From Nematostella vectensis (taxonomy: Eukaryota > Cnidaria > Anthozoa > Actiniaria > Edwardsiidae): DNA of 64,000 bases. This document shows positions 13,314 to 25,900 of the stretch, one piece after another. The translations under genes were made by a program, and so were the position numbers. Positions within the stretch are counted from its first letter, which is position 1; the number at the start of each line of letters is the position of its first letter. Below the pieces are notes generated by a model. It did no database searches and had not been told where the DNA came from. It saw only the letters and a program-made list of their open reading frames with translations. The stretch is taken from NCBI RefSeq assembly GCF_932526225.1, contig NC_064036.1, forward strand, positions 1,302,001 to 1,366,000, read 5' to 3'.

Positions 13314-13706
13314 CCTGGCCACGTGCCTGAATAATCGGTACGCATAAGTAGCGCAGTTCGCTCTGACAACGTTTAACGAAATCGATGCATACTATCCTCA
13401 TATTTTGCTACACTACTAAACCTATGAAGTTGAGCTCATTCGAATAAGGTGGCCTCAATATTTGTTCAACTGAAAATATATGGACTTACGTCGGGGCGGG
13501 GAGACTGTGCTAAAGTGGCCAAACGAGGCGCGAGTTTTGATGCAAGGTGGCTGTTTTGAGCTCCTGGACGATTTTCGACAATCCATTGAGGAGCTGCTCA
13601 CAAACACTAGCGGAAAAAAAAGCTAAAAAATTATGTTAAATGAAATAAATCGTCTCCAAAATAAAAATAAAAGAATTCTAACTTCCCTATCCTTCCAGAA
13701 TCTACC

Positions 13707-16481
13707 ATGACTAATAGAAGCAACGTGACCGGGACTCCTGGGGTGGCAGCTGAGACCTACAGCCTACCGGAAGTGTTCGCTTGGGGATTCGCATTCGGCG
13801 TGGAAGCGTTCTTGATCGTTTGCGGCAATATCGTCACCATCTCGACATTTATCAGCACCAAGAGACTACGGCGGCAGAGCACAATCTTACTCATCAACCT
13901 TGCGACCGCTGACCTGTGTGTTGGCGCCTTGGCGGTTCCTCTCTTCATCTACGTTTTTGTGTCGTACTACTGGCGCGGTCACGTGACAACTACTGCCGAC
14001 AAGCTCCATCGCATCGTCGATAGCACAAGCGGGTACGCGTCTCTCTTTTCCCTGGTGTTGGTCTCCTTAGAGCGCGTGCGCGTCATAGTATGGCCGCTGC
14101 ACAACAGAATGACGACTCGCCGGTGTTGTCTATTTTCCGTGGCGGTCACGTGGATGGTAGCTTTGCTGATGCCGTTATTGGATCTCGCGGCCGTTTACAC
14201 TCGCATGCCCGGCTCCGTCTATGTAGCAGTACCTTTGGTTGGCGTGTCACTTATTGTCATGTGCGTCGCGTATGCTGTTATCTGGGTTCAGGTGAGTACT
14301 GAGGGGGAGGAGGAGGATGAGGAGGGTGTGTGTACTGAGGGAGAGGGGGTGTGTGTCATTTATTGTCATATGCGTCGCATATGCTGTCGTCTGGGTTTAG
14401 TCCAGTACTGAGGGGGAGGGTGTGTGTCACTTATTGTCGTGCGATGCGTCGCGAATGCTTTCAATGGGGTCCAGTCCAGTACTGAGGGGGAGGGTGTGTG
14501 TCACTTATTGTCGTGCGATGCGTCGCGAATGCTTTCAACGGGGTCCAGTCCAGTACTAAGGGGGAGGGGGTGTGTCACTTATTGTCGTGCGATGCGTCGC
14601 GTATGCTGTCATATGGGTTCGGGTGAATACTGAGGGGAAGGGGGCGAGTTATTGGGTCCGATAAGGGGAGTAAGGCTCCATCTTGCCTTCCGGGATGATT
14701 TTGAGGACATACCGAGGTTTTGTCAAGATATAATATCTGCATCTGTTTTTTAATATCAGCAGGAAAAGAGAGCAATAGATATGTCCCTAAGCTCACGCAT
14801 CGTATAAGCGGCTTTATATTTTGTACCTAAATCATATTTTTTGTTTAAAACACAGGCCTTCTATTAAAACAAAAACACTCAGGGTTGAAGAAAAATAAAA
14901 TGTTTTTAAAAATTGATACAATGGGGTCCGCTTTTGACAAGATTCGCAAAAGACTGAAGCGGATTGAAATGCCGCAATCCTAGTAGTCAGGCGTGCTCTT
15001 AAACCTCTACAAGATATCTACAAGATACACGGCGGTTTCGCCGCGCTGCTTTATCGATGAACGTGCCTGCTTTAGCGGATTTACCGACCGCTAGTGCTGA
15101 CGCATGAAAGTCCGCTTTTGAACAAGTAAATCGTGAATATAATCAGCAAACGCTCTCACACGATTGGCCTAACGATCTGCGGGTAATCGCATCAACATCT
15201 TTTCCGCTTCTTTCGTTACACACGGCTCTATATGTTAATAATAAAAACCCGCCCGAGCATCCAAAGATTTGCCATTGATTTTACGTGCCTTGACTGCTGA
15301 ACGTCATTATTTATATCAGGTCGTTCCACGTGGCGCCTAATTCTATTTGCATCAAAGCATCTTTCTTGTACTTAATAACGCATACCATACATCAACTAAT
15401 CAGCCAGTCTATCAATGGGGATCAGCCTGGACATTGAGTGGCCTAAGCTGATTTCAAGAAAAGCTGATTTCGGTTACTACCTTTAATAAATGCCAGTTTA
15501 TCGTGCTAATCTCCGCTTATTTTGGCTTCTTTTGAATTTCATTGTTGTCGCTTTTAAAGACTTCCATCCAGTAAGTAGTTATTTTGGCGATTCTTAAAAG
15601 CCTCCTCATACTTTCTTTCTGCGCTTTCTAAAAGAGCTGAGTTATGATAACTCAGCCAGTAATTTCCGATAACCTATGATGACACTAAGCTACGGAAATC
15701 AACCCGCTATCGAACAAGAACCAGGCTACCAGCCAGGGGAGGCTCAAAAACAGCCTTTTGAAGGATCGCAAAATCTTTATTAGATTTATGCAATAATCAA
15801 TGGCTGGACACCTCCCTTTAGCAAATCCTGGCTACGCACCTGTGCACTAAACTTTGATTGCGAAGGGTGATTTCTTTATTGTGTATCTCTCAAGTAAGCA
15901 ATGACAGAGTACAGAATACAGAATAATGAATGTTGTGGCCCTTTGATAATAAGTCAGTGGGTCTTTAATGTTAAGAAAGAAGGTTCAACAGCCCCACTGA
16001 TTTTTTTTCATTTCACTGCTTGCAGGTGAAGTATAAGCGGCAAAAGATGCACAAGAGACGATCTCTCGAGTTTGAGCGAGCCTTTGCGGTAACCCTGTGC
16101 ATCGTAACAGTGACGTCAGTGGTCACGTGGTTGCCGTATCAGGTGATCTTATTCGCTGAGACGCTGTGTCGAAACTCGGGCTGTCCCTTCGTCTCCAACA
16201 ACGTGTTGAACATTAGCAAACTTCTCCACTTCGGCAACAGTCTCGTGAATCCCATAATCTACAGTCTAAGGTTCCCAGAATTTCGCAAGGCCGCGGTTCA
16301 CGTTATGAGCTGGTATCGCGGAAAAAATGAGCCCAGAGGACAGGATGCTGTGCTCATTCAAATGAAGGATGTCGCGAATGATGAGCCCGCGAACAATACT
16401 GCCAATACGTCTGTTCGTTGGACGTGGCGCTCGCGGAGCATGCGCGGGTCCAGCAAAAGCAACGGAAGCCCGAGGTTGTGA
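13707..16481 (+). CDS. Rhodopsin-class GPCR with MECA-like features, two exons
   Basis: A 346-residue seven-helix receptor. Exon 1 is 13707-14291 (donor CAG then GTGAGT, phase 0) and exon 2 is 16026-16481 (acceptor TTGCAG). Landmarks: N-glycosylation sites at N3 and N6, N41 in TM1, NLATAD with D69 in TM2, E122-R123-V124 at the end of TM3, TM4 W149, TM6 W230-L-P232, TM7 NSLVNPIIY with N270/P271/Y274, then RFPEF as helix 8. The usual Cys at the top of TM3 is absent, loop 2 is very short, TM5 has no proline at the usual position, and extracellular loop 3 holds two Cys (C243, C248). Together these resemble the melanocortin/lysophospholipid/cannabinoid (MECA) cluster. The sequence before the ATG (TATCCTTCCAG) looks like an acceptor, suggesting an untranslated first exon. 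The receptor at 37387-38499 is a close relative. Ligand unknown. Confidence 0.85.
14243..14640 (+). repeat. Tandem duplication of the exon-1 end and splice donor of the GPCR at 13707
   Basis: The last roughly 50 bases of exon 1 plus the start of the intron are repeated five times at spacings of about 71-74 bp (starts near 14247, 14356, 14427, 14501 and 14575 by the block GTCACTTATTGTC). The first copy is the real exon end with donor CAG/GTGAGTACTG. Copies 2-4 have lost the GT at that place (CCAGTACTG). Copy 5 keeps GGGTGAATACTG, a possible weak donor. Copies 2-5 lie in the intron. Confidence 0.85.
14641..16025 (+). other. Remainder of the GPCR intron, no gene
   Basis: AT-rich intron sequence ending in a T-rich stretch and the acceptor TTGCAG. 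No open frame of interest; a 19-base imperfect palindrome (CTGAGTTATGATAACTCAG) is near 15637. Confidence 0.6.
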
Positions 16482-16534
16482 CTATGCTTCTGGCCACACT
16501 ACGGCATGTGCTTAGCTGGTCAGCGGTCGCAGAG

Positions 16535-16763
16535 GGGAAAGCAAGAGAAGAGAAGAATATCCCACGTGTGAATGATTGTAGGGAGACATATGTAGCTCTC
16601 GCTAAACTTCTGGACAAGGCCGGATATGTCATGCAGAATATGTAGCTTGGCGGTCTCGAGGGGAAAGCTAAAAAGAGGAAATTATGTGTGAATATTAAAC
16701 GAAGACAATGGGTACCCTGGTGATTCTACTTTTAGCATCCGTTATATTTTGGCCAAAGCCTGG
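16535..16763. repeat. Diverged 100-130-bp repeat units flanking the 42-bp minisatellite
   Basis: Directly after the GPCR stop, two related segments (about 16535-16625 and 16657-16763) share GGGGAAAGC, a GTGTGAAT block and GAGACA/GAAGACAATG. Two more copies lie on the far side of the minisatellite (17565-17670 and 17718-17780), including CCTGGTGATTCTACTTTTAG. The 42-bp array therefore seems to have grown inside a larger old repeat that probably belongs to the 3' untranslated region. Confidence 0.6.
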
Positions 16764-17560
16764 GACATCCTACTTGTCACACAACACCTCTTTGCTCAAG
16801 GCTGGGACATCGTACCTGTCACACAACACCCCTTTGCTCAAGGCTGGGACATCCTACTGTCACACAACACCTCTTTGCTCAAGGCTGGGACATCCTACTG
16901 TCACACAACACCCCTTTGCTCAAGGCTGGGACATCCTACCTGTCACACAACATCCCTTTGCTCAAGGCTGGGACATCCTACCTGTCACACAACATCCCTT
17001 TGCTCAAGGCTGGGACATCCTACCTGTCACACAACATCCCTTTGCTCAAGGCTGGGACATCCTACCTGTCACACAACATCCCTTTGCTCAAGGCTGGGAC
17101 ATCCTACCTGTCACACAACATCCCTTTGCTCAAGGCTGGGACATCCTACTGTCACACAACACCCCTTTGCTCAAGGCTGGGACATCCTACCTGTCACACA
17201 ACATCCCTTTGCTCAAGGCTGGGACATCCTACCTGTCACACAACATCCCTTTGCTCAAGGCTGGGACATCGTACCTGTCACACAACACCCCTTTGCTCAA
17301 GGCTGGGACATCCTACCTGTCACACAACATCCCTTTGCTCAAGGCTGGGACATCGTACCTGTCACACAACACCCCTTTGCTCAAGGCTGGGACATCCTAC
17401 TGTCACACAACATCCCTTTGCTCAAGGCTGGGACATCCTACTGTCACACAACATCCCTTTGCTCAAGGCTGGGACATCCTACCTGTCACACAACATCCCT
17501 TTGCTCAAGCCTGGGACATCCTACTTGTCACACAACATCCCTTTGCCGAAGGCTTGGAGT
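16757..17560. repeat. Minisatellite, 42-bp unit, about 19 copies
   Basis: Unit contains CTTTGCTCAAGGCTGGGACA and CCTGTCACACAACATCC. Most copies are 42 bp; some are 41 bp (TACTGTC for TACCTGTC). Because 42 is divisible by three and the unit lacks stops in several frames, three long plus-strand open frames overlap here. They shift between the same three peptides at each 41-bp copy, so I treat none as coding. It starts about 275 bp after the stop of the GPCR at 13707-16481. Confidence 0.97.
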
Positions 17561-17564
17561 GAAG

Positions 17565-17780
17565 TGGGGGTAGGGTAAGAGCAGCTTACCAGTGAAGGTT
17601 TATGGGAAGACAATGTATCGCCTGGTGATTCTACTTTTAGTGTCCGCTATGTTTTGGACAAAGCCTGGGGCATCCTACCTGTCACGCAACACCACTTTGC
17701 TAGGAGTGAGGAGTTGGGTGGGGAAATGGTAAAAGCAGATCACGTGTGAAGGATGGTAGGAAGACTAATGTATTTCCTGT
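17565..17780. repeat. Right-hand copies of the larger repeat around the minisatellite
   Basis: Two diverged copies of the segment seen at 16535-16763, with one degenerate 42-bp unit embedded (AAGCCTGGGGCATCCTACC at about 17660). Confidence 0.6.
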
Positions 17781-19920
17781 GGGTTCAATCCACAAAATGT
17801 CTACCATATTAGACATATTGGGTGCCATAATTAAACTGAAATGCCACAATCTTACTATTCTGCATAATACGCACATCGGTTAGCATGAAAACGCGCGATA
17901 ATGGGATGTAGGGCGAGAGGGCTCAAATAAATGCTACAATAAACTGATAAAAGGAAGATATGTATGACTATGGCGCATATCATGTAAAGCGCAAAAGTTG
18001 GCACTCATTGATGATGTTCACAAGTAGAGCGAGTTGCCTATTGGGAATATAAAGAATCGTTGATCTACTCTATCGACCGCTTTAAACGAGACGTACATGG
18101 GAGTTATCGCAAAATATTGTCTCGTGTTCTTAATCAACGTCTTGCGTGCACTACTTGCGCGAGAACAAAAGCAGTGGCTCCAATGTAGTGGGCTGTAAAA
18201 TGAATAATTATCACTTGAAAGATAATCCTATGCGTTTATTTGAACGCAGAGATACTTCCATAGTTTAAAAACAGCTAAATAGAATGCTTGATACGCACAT
18301 CATTATTGATATATGAAACACAAACTGAATAAATACAATACAAACTGGGTGTCAGTGGGTAAATAAAACGTCAACAGTCAGCAATGTGATATTGTAAAAT
18401 AGCACATGTATTTGCGAGCTAACTAGTATATATGATCACGAATTAAATTATGCTCGATATTCGTAGCGCTATGAATCTTTCAAGGAAACGCCACCTTATT
18501 CCCATCGACATTAATAACGTCAAGACTCGTCTTTTATGTTGCACAAGAATCCATTGATACATAAATTTTGCAATCGATTAACATCCAATTCGATCACATG
18601 TCAATTGTTTTATTTTTTTTTTATTTTTTTTTATCTCAATTTTTTTGCATTAAAAATTATAAAATATAGTTATTAACTCTAGTCTTGTCGCATAATTCTG
18701 AGTATTTCACACCAAGTGTATAAAATGTAAATGGATAGAGTTTGGATATGGAAGCATGCAATGACTTTTTTGATCCTGGCATTTGCTTTTACAAAGTCGA
18801 AATCATAATGTTAAATACATGTGGGTATCATTTCACATGATTACCATGTGAAATGACGATGTGAAAATCGTGTAACTGCTGTGAATTGAATAAGCGTTTC
18901 TTCTTTTCTCATAATTAAAACAATTAGAAATCATTAATAAATTATGTGAATAAATGCAGGCACTATGGGAAATAAACGGTCAAATATTCACTGGTGAATT
19001 CACATTTCACATGCATTTCACATGGTTTTGGCTTTTGAAATAAAAAGGCAAATATCACGATATCAGAAGCCAAATGGATGTTTCCAGATCGCTAGAAGTT
19101 TTTCCATCTGATACTATGTGCATTATCAGGTTAACTACATCATAGAACGGTAGAAAATGTATCAAATCAATCAAACACGTCTGTGCTGCTATGTCGCTCG
19201 ATCTGAAAGATTACTTTGTAACAATTGTTGCACAAATGGAACAAAAACCTCAAGGCTGAATTACACCATCAATTATAACCACAAAAAAATTCGGATGGAT
19301 AGAGCCACTGAGTGAGGGCTTATTTATCAATCAATTTTATCCCAAATAAACTAATATCCTTTTATCAGGGTACACATTTTTCCTTATTCTTTTCACTTCT
19401 ACTATGCCCTGAGGCCCAGCGGGAGAATGACCACTTTTTTAACTTGGTTACAAACAAATCTAGTACTCCAAAACCATGCTATAAAACCTATAAAATCTCC
19501 TGACCACTCTCCTGACACCCACAGGGGCCAAACCCCGAATTTATCTTTAAGGCTAAAATGGTGCTTTATTTCAATAATTTAATATTTTTCTTTATAAAAC
19601 TTTGAGTAAAAGGCTGCAAATTCACTAACGACACTCCTTTAGTTTAATGGTATTTACGTAATGCTTGTATACGACGCATTTTTCATATAATGTTTTCGGC
19701 GGCTCTAAGCTGAGTAGTTATTTTAAATAAAAAATCATATAAAGGGTACATATGAAATATTTAGGCTCTCTTAAGCATACTCAATGCAATTAGCAAGTAC
19801 TCAACAGCGCATAATCGGTGAAGGGCTACAGCATCCTCGGGGACTTGATTAACTATAATAGAAATGTCTGGGGCTTTTCAAAGAACATTTACAACAGCTT
19901 TACCTTTTTCAAGCTTTAAC
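17781..19920. other. Intergenic AT-rich sequence with a repeated ATTTCACATG motif
   Basis: No gene seen. A perfect 12-base inverted repeat, TCATTTCACATG / CATGTGAAATGA with a 5-base loop, is at 18828-18856, and two more ATTTCACATG copies lie near 19004 and 19015. T-rich runs occur near 18605-18645. Confidence 0.6.
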
Positions 19921-19921
19921 T

Positions 19922-22900
19922 AAACCAGCGTAGACGCATAGGGTAGGACCAGCATAGACGCATAGGGTGGGACCAGCATAGACGCATAGGGTGGGACCAG
20001 AATAGACGCATAGGGTGGGAACAGCGTAGACGCATAGGGTGGGACCAGAATAGACGCATAGAGTGGGACCAGCATAGACGCATAGGGTGGGACCAGAATA
20101 GACGCATAGGGTGGGACCAGCGTAGACGTATAGGGTGGGACCAGCGTAGACGCATAGGGTGGGACCAGAATAGACGCATAGGGTTAGATCAGCGTAGACG
20201 CATAGGGTGGGACCAGAATAGACGCATAGAGTGGGACCAGAATAGACGCATAGGGTGGGACCAGCATAGACGCATAGAGTGAGACCAGCATAGACGTATA
20301 GGGTGGGACCAGCGTAGACGCATAGGGTGGGACCAGAATAGACGCATAGAGTGGGACCAGCATAGACGCATAGGGTGGGACCAGCGTAGGCGCATAGGGT
20401 GGGACCAAAATAGACGCATAGAGTGGGACCAGCATAGACGCATAGGGTGAGACCAGCATAGACGCATAGGGTCGGACCAGCATAGACGCATAGGGTGGGA
20501 CCAGCGTAGACGCATAGGGCGGGACCAGCATAGACGCATAGAGTGGGACCAGCATAGACGCATAGGGTGGGACCAGCGTAGACGCATAGGGTGGGACCAG
20601 AATAGACGCATAGAGTGGGACCAGCATAGACGCATAGGGTGGGACCAGCGTAGGCGCATAGGGTGAGACCAGAATAGACGCATAGAGTGGGACCAGCATA
20701 GACGCATAGGGTGAGACCAGCATAGACGCATAGGGTCGAACCAGCATAGACGCATAGGGTGGGACCAGAATAGACGCATAGGGTGGGACCAGAATAGACG
20801 CATAGGGTGGGACCAGCGTAGACGCATAGGGTGGGACCAGCGTAGACGCATAGGGTGAAAGCAAAATAGACGCATAGGGTGGGACCAGCGTAGACGCATA
20901 GGGTGGGACCAGCGTAGACGCATAGCGTGGGACCAGAATAGACGCATAAGGTGGGACCAGCATAGACGCATAGGGTGGGACCAGCGTAAACGCATAGCGT
21001 GGTACCAGAATAGACGCATAGGGTGGGACCAGCATAGACGCATAGGGTGGGACCAGAATAGACGCATAGAGTGGGACCAGCATAGACGTATAGGGTGGGA
21101 CCAGCGTAGACGCATAGGGTGGGACCAGAATAGACGCCTAGGGTGAGACCAGCATAGACGCATAGGGTCGGACCAGCATAGACGCATAGGTTGGGACCAG
21201 CGAAGACGCATAGGACGGGACCAGCGTAGACGCATAGGGTGGGACCAGAATAGACGCATAGAGTGGGACCAGAATAGACGCATAGAGTGGGACCAGCGTA
21301 GACGCATAGGGTGGGACCAGCGTAGACGCATAGGGTGGGACCAAAATAGACGCATAGGGTGGGACCAGAATAGACGCATAGAGTGGGACCAGCATAGACG
21401 CATAGGGTGGGACCAGCATAGACGCATAGGGTGGGACCAGCATAGACGCATATGGTGGGACCAGAATAGACGCATAGAGTGGGACCAGCATAGACGCATA
21501 GGGTGGGACCAGAATAGACGCATAGAGTGGGACCAGCATAGACGCATAGGGTGGGACCAGCGTAGACGCATAGGGTGGGACCAGCGTAGACGCATAGGGT
21601 GGGACCAGAATAGACGCATAGAGTGGGACCAGCATAGACGCATAGGGTGGGACCAGCGTAGACGCATAGGGTGGGACCAGAATAGACGCATAGAGTGGGA
21701 CCAGCATAGACGCATAGGGCGGGACCAGCATAGACGCATAGAGTGGGACCAGCATAGACGCATAGGGTGAGACCAGCATAGACGCGTAGGGTCGGACTAG
21801 CATAGACGCATAGGGTGGGACCAGCGTAGACGCATAGGGTGGGACCAGAATAGACGCATAGGGTGGGACCAGCATAGACGCATAGGGTGGGACCAGCATA
21901 GACGCATAGAGTGGGACCAGCATAGACGTATAGAGTGGGACCAGCATAGACGTATAGGGTGGAACCAGCGTAGACGCATAGGGTGGGACCAGAATAGACG
22001 CATAGAGTGGGACCAGCATAGAGGCATAGGGCGGGACCAGCATAGACGCATAGAGTGGGACCAGCATAGACGCATAGGGTGAGACCAGCATAGACGCATA
22101 GGGTCGGACCAGCATAGACGCATAGGGTGGGACCAGCGTTGACGCATAGGGTGGGACCAGCATAGACGCATAGGGTGGGACCAGAATAGACGTATAGGGT
22201 GAGGCCAGCATAGACGCATAGGGTCAGACCAGCATAGACGCATAGGGTGGGACCAGCGTAGACGCATAGCGTGGTATCAGAATAGACGCATAGGGTGGGA
22301 CCAGCATAGAGGCATAGGGCGGGACCAGCATAGACGCATAGAGTGGGACCAGCATAGACGCATAGGGTGAGACCAGCATAGACGCATAGGGTCGGACCAG
22401 CATAGACGCATAGGGTGGGACCAGCGTAGACGCATAGGGTGGGACAAGAATAGACGCATAGGGTGGGACCAGCATAGACGCATAGGGTGGGACCAGAATA
22501 GACGCATAGAGTGGGACCAGCATAGACGTATAGGGTGGGACCAGCATAGACGTATAGGGTGGGACCAGCGTAGACGCATAGGGTGGGACCAGCGTAGACG
22601 CATAGGGTAAAAGCAGAAAAGACGCATAGGGTGGGACCAGCGTAGACGCATAGGGTGGGACCAGCATAGACGCATAGGGTGGGACCAGAATAGACGCATA
22701 GAGTGGGACCAGCATAGACGTATAGGGTGAAAGCAGAAAAGACGCATAGGGTGGGACCAGCGTAGACGCATAGGGTGGGACCAGCGTAGACGCATAAAGT
22801 GGGACCAGCGTAGACGCATAGGGTGAAAGCAGAAAAGACGCATAGGGTGGGACCAGCGTAGACGCATAGGGTGGGACCAGCGTAGACGCATAGGGTGGGA

Positions 22901-25900
22901 CCAGCATAGACGTATAGGGTTGGACCAGCATAGACGTATAGGGTGGGACCAGCATAGACGCATAGGGTGGGACCAGCGTAGACGCATAGGGTGAAAGCAG
23001 AAAAGACGCATAGGGTGGGACCAGCGTAGACGCATAGGGTGGGACCAGCATAGACGCATAGGGTGGGACCAGCGTAGACGCATAGGGTGAAAGCAGAAAA
23101 GACGCATAGAGTGGGACCAGCGTAGACGCATAGGGTGGGACCAGCATAGACGCAAAGGGTGGGACCAGAATAGACGCATAGGGTGGGACCAGAATAGACG
23201 CATAGAGTGGGACCAGCATAGACGTATAGGGTGGGACCAGCGTAGACGCATAGGGTGGGACCAGAATAGACGCATAGAGTGGGACCAGCATAGACGCATA
23301 GGGTGGGACCAGAATAGACGCATAGGGTGGGACCAGCATAGACGCATAGGGTCGGACCAGCATAGACGCATAGGTTGGGACCAGCGAAGACGCATAGGGC
23401 GGGACCAGCGTAGACGCATAGGGTGGGACCAGAATAGACGCATAGAGTGGGACCAGAATAGACGCATAGAGTGGGACCAGCATAGACGCATAGGGTGGGA
23501 CCAGCGTAGACGCATAGGGTGAAAGCAGAAAAGACGCATAGGGTGGGACCAGAATAGACGCATAGGGTGGGACCAGCGTAGACGTATAGGGTGGGACCAG
23601 CGTAGACGCATAGGGTGGGACCAGAATAGACGCATAGGGTTAGATCAGCGTAGACGCATAGGGTGGGACCAGAATAGACGCATAGAGTGGGACCAGAATA
23701 GACGCATAGGGTGGGACCAGCATAGACGCATAGAGTGAGACCAGCATAGACGTATAGGGTGGGACCAGCGTAGACGCATAGGGAGGGACCAGAATAGACG
23801 CATAGGGTTAGACCAGCATAGACGCATAGAGTGGGACCAGCATAGACGCATAGGGCGGGACCAGCATAGACGCATAGGGTGGGACCAGCGTAGACGCATA
23901 GAGTAGGAGCAGCGTAGACGCATAGAGTGGGACAAGAATAGACGCTTAGAGTGGGACCAGCGTAGACGCATAGGGTGGGACCAGCGTAGACGCATAGGGT
24001 GGGACCAGAATAGACGCATAGAGTGGGACCAGCATAGACGCATAGGGTGGGACCAGCGTAGGCGCATAGGGTGGGACCAAAATAGACGCATAGAGTGGGA
24101 CCAGCATAGACGCATAGGGTGAGACCAGCATAGACGCATAGGGTCGGACCAGCATAGACGCATAGGGTGGGACCAGCGTAGACGCATAGGGCGGGACCAG
24201 CATAGACGCATAGAGTGGGACCAGCATAGACGCATAGGGTGGGACCAGCGTAGACGCATAGGGTGGGACCAGAATAGACGCATAGAGTGGGACCAGCATA
24301 GACGCATAGGGTGGGACCAGCGTAGGCGCATAGGGTGAGACCAGAATAGACGCATAGAGTGGGACCAGCATAGACGCATAGGGTGAGACCAGCATAGACG
24401 CATAGGGTCGAACCAGCATAGACGCATAGGGTGGGACCAGAATAGACGCATAGGGTGGGACCAGAATAGACGCATAGGGTGGGACCAGCGTAGACGCATA
24501 GGGTGGGACCAGCGTAGACGCATAGGGTGAAAGCAAAATAGACGCATAGGGTGGGACCAGCGTAGACGCATAGGGTGGGACCAGCGTAGACGCATAGCGT
24601 GGGACCAGAATAGACGCATAAGGTGGGACCAGCATAGACGCATAGGGTGGGACCAGCGTAAACGCATAGCGTGGTACCAGAATAGACGCATAGGGTGGGA
24701 CCAGCATAGACGCATAGGGTGGGACCAGAATAGACGCATAGAGTGGGACCAGCATAGACGTATAGGGTGGGACCAGCGTAGACGCATAGGGTGGGACCAG
24801 AATAGACGCCTAGGGTGAGACCAGCATAGACGCATAGGGTCGGACCAGCATAGACGCATAGGTTGGGACCAGCGAAGACGCATAGGACGGGACCAGCGTA
24901 GACGCATAGGGTGGGACCAGAATAGACGCATAGAGTGGGACCAGAATAGACGCATAGAGTGGGACCAGCGTAGACGCATAGGGTGGGACCAGCGTAGACG
25001 CATAGGGTGGGACCAAAATAGACGCATAGGGTGGGACCAGAATAGACGCATAGAGTGGGACCAGCATAGACGCATAGGGTGGGACCAGCATAGACGCATA
25101 GGGTGGGACCAGCATAGACGCATATGGTGGGACCAGAATAGACGCATAGAGTGGGACCAGCATAGACGCATAGGGTGGGACCAGAATAGACGCATAGAGT
25201 GGGACCAGCATAGACGCATAGGGTGGGACCAGCGTAGACGCATAGGGTGGGACCAGCGTAGACGCATAGGGTGGGACCAGAATAGACGCATAGAGTGGGA
25301 CCAGCATAGACGCATAGGGTGGGACCAGCGTAGACGCATAGGGTGGGACCAGAATAGACGCATAGAGTGGGACCAGCATAGACGCATAGGGCGGGACCAG
25401 CATAGACGCATAGAGTGGGACCAGCATAGACGCATAGGGTGAGACCAGCATAGACGCGTAGGGTCGGACTAGCATAGACGCATAGGGTGGGACCAGCGTA
25501 GACGCATAGGGTGGGACCAGAATAGACGCATAGGGTGGGACCAGCATAGACGCATAGGGTGGGACCAGCATAGACGCATAGAGTGGGACCAGCATAGACG
25601 TATAGAGTGGGACCAGCATAGACGTATAGGGTGGAACCAGCGTAGACGCATAGGGTGGGACCAGAATAGACGCATAGAGTGGGAACAGCATAGACGCATA
25701 GGGTGGGACCAGCGTAGACGCATAGCGTGGTACCAGAATAGACGCATAGGGTGGGACCAGCATAGACGCATAGGGTGGGACCAGAATAGACGCATAGAGT
25801 GGGACCAGCATAGACGTATAGGGTGGAACCAGCGTAGACGCATAGGGTGGGACTAGAATAGACGCATAGAGTGGGAACAGCATAGACGCATAGGGTGGGA

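Larger units (their letters stand above)
6236..13706. other. Gene desert of about 7.5 kb
   Basis: AT-rich sequence with no open frame that looks like protein, no recognisable RNA gene and no large repeat. It holds a G16 run (10498-10513) and a small GC-rich cluster near 9699-9740. Short open segments exist near 6660, 8910 and 12324, but they have low-information sequence and no splice partners I can defend. Confidence 0.6.

Noticed and set aside
16708-17578. Three overlapping plus-strand open frames of 220-284 codons
   Set aside because: All three translate the same 42-bp minisatellite and swap peptides whenever a 41-bp copy occurs.
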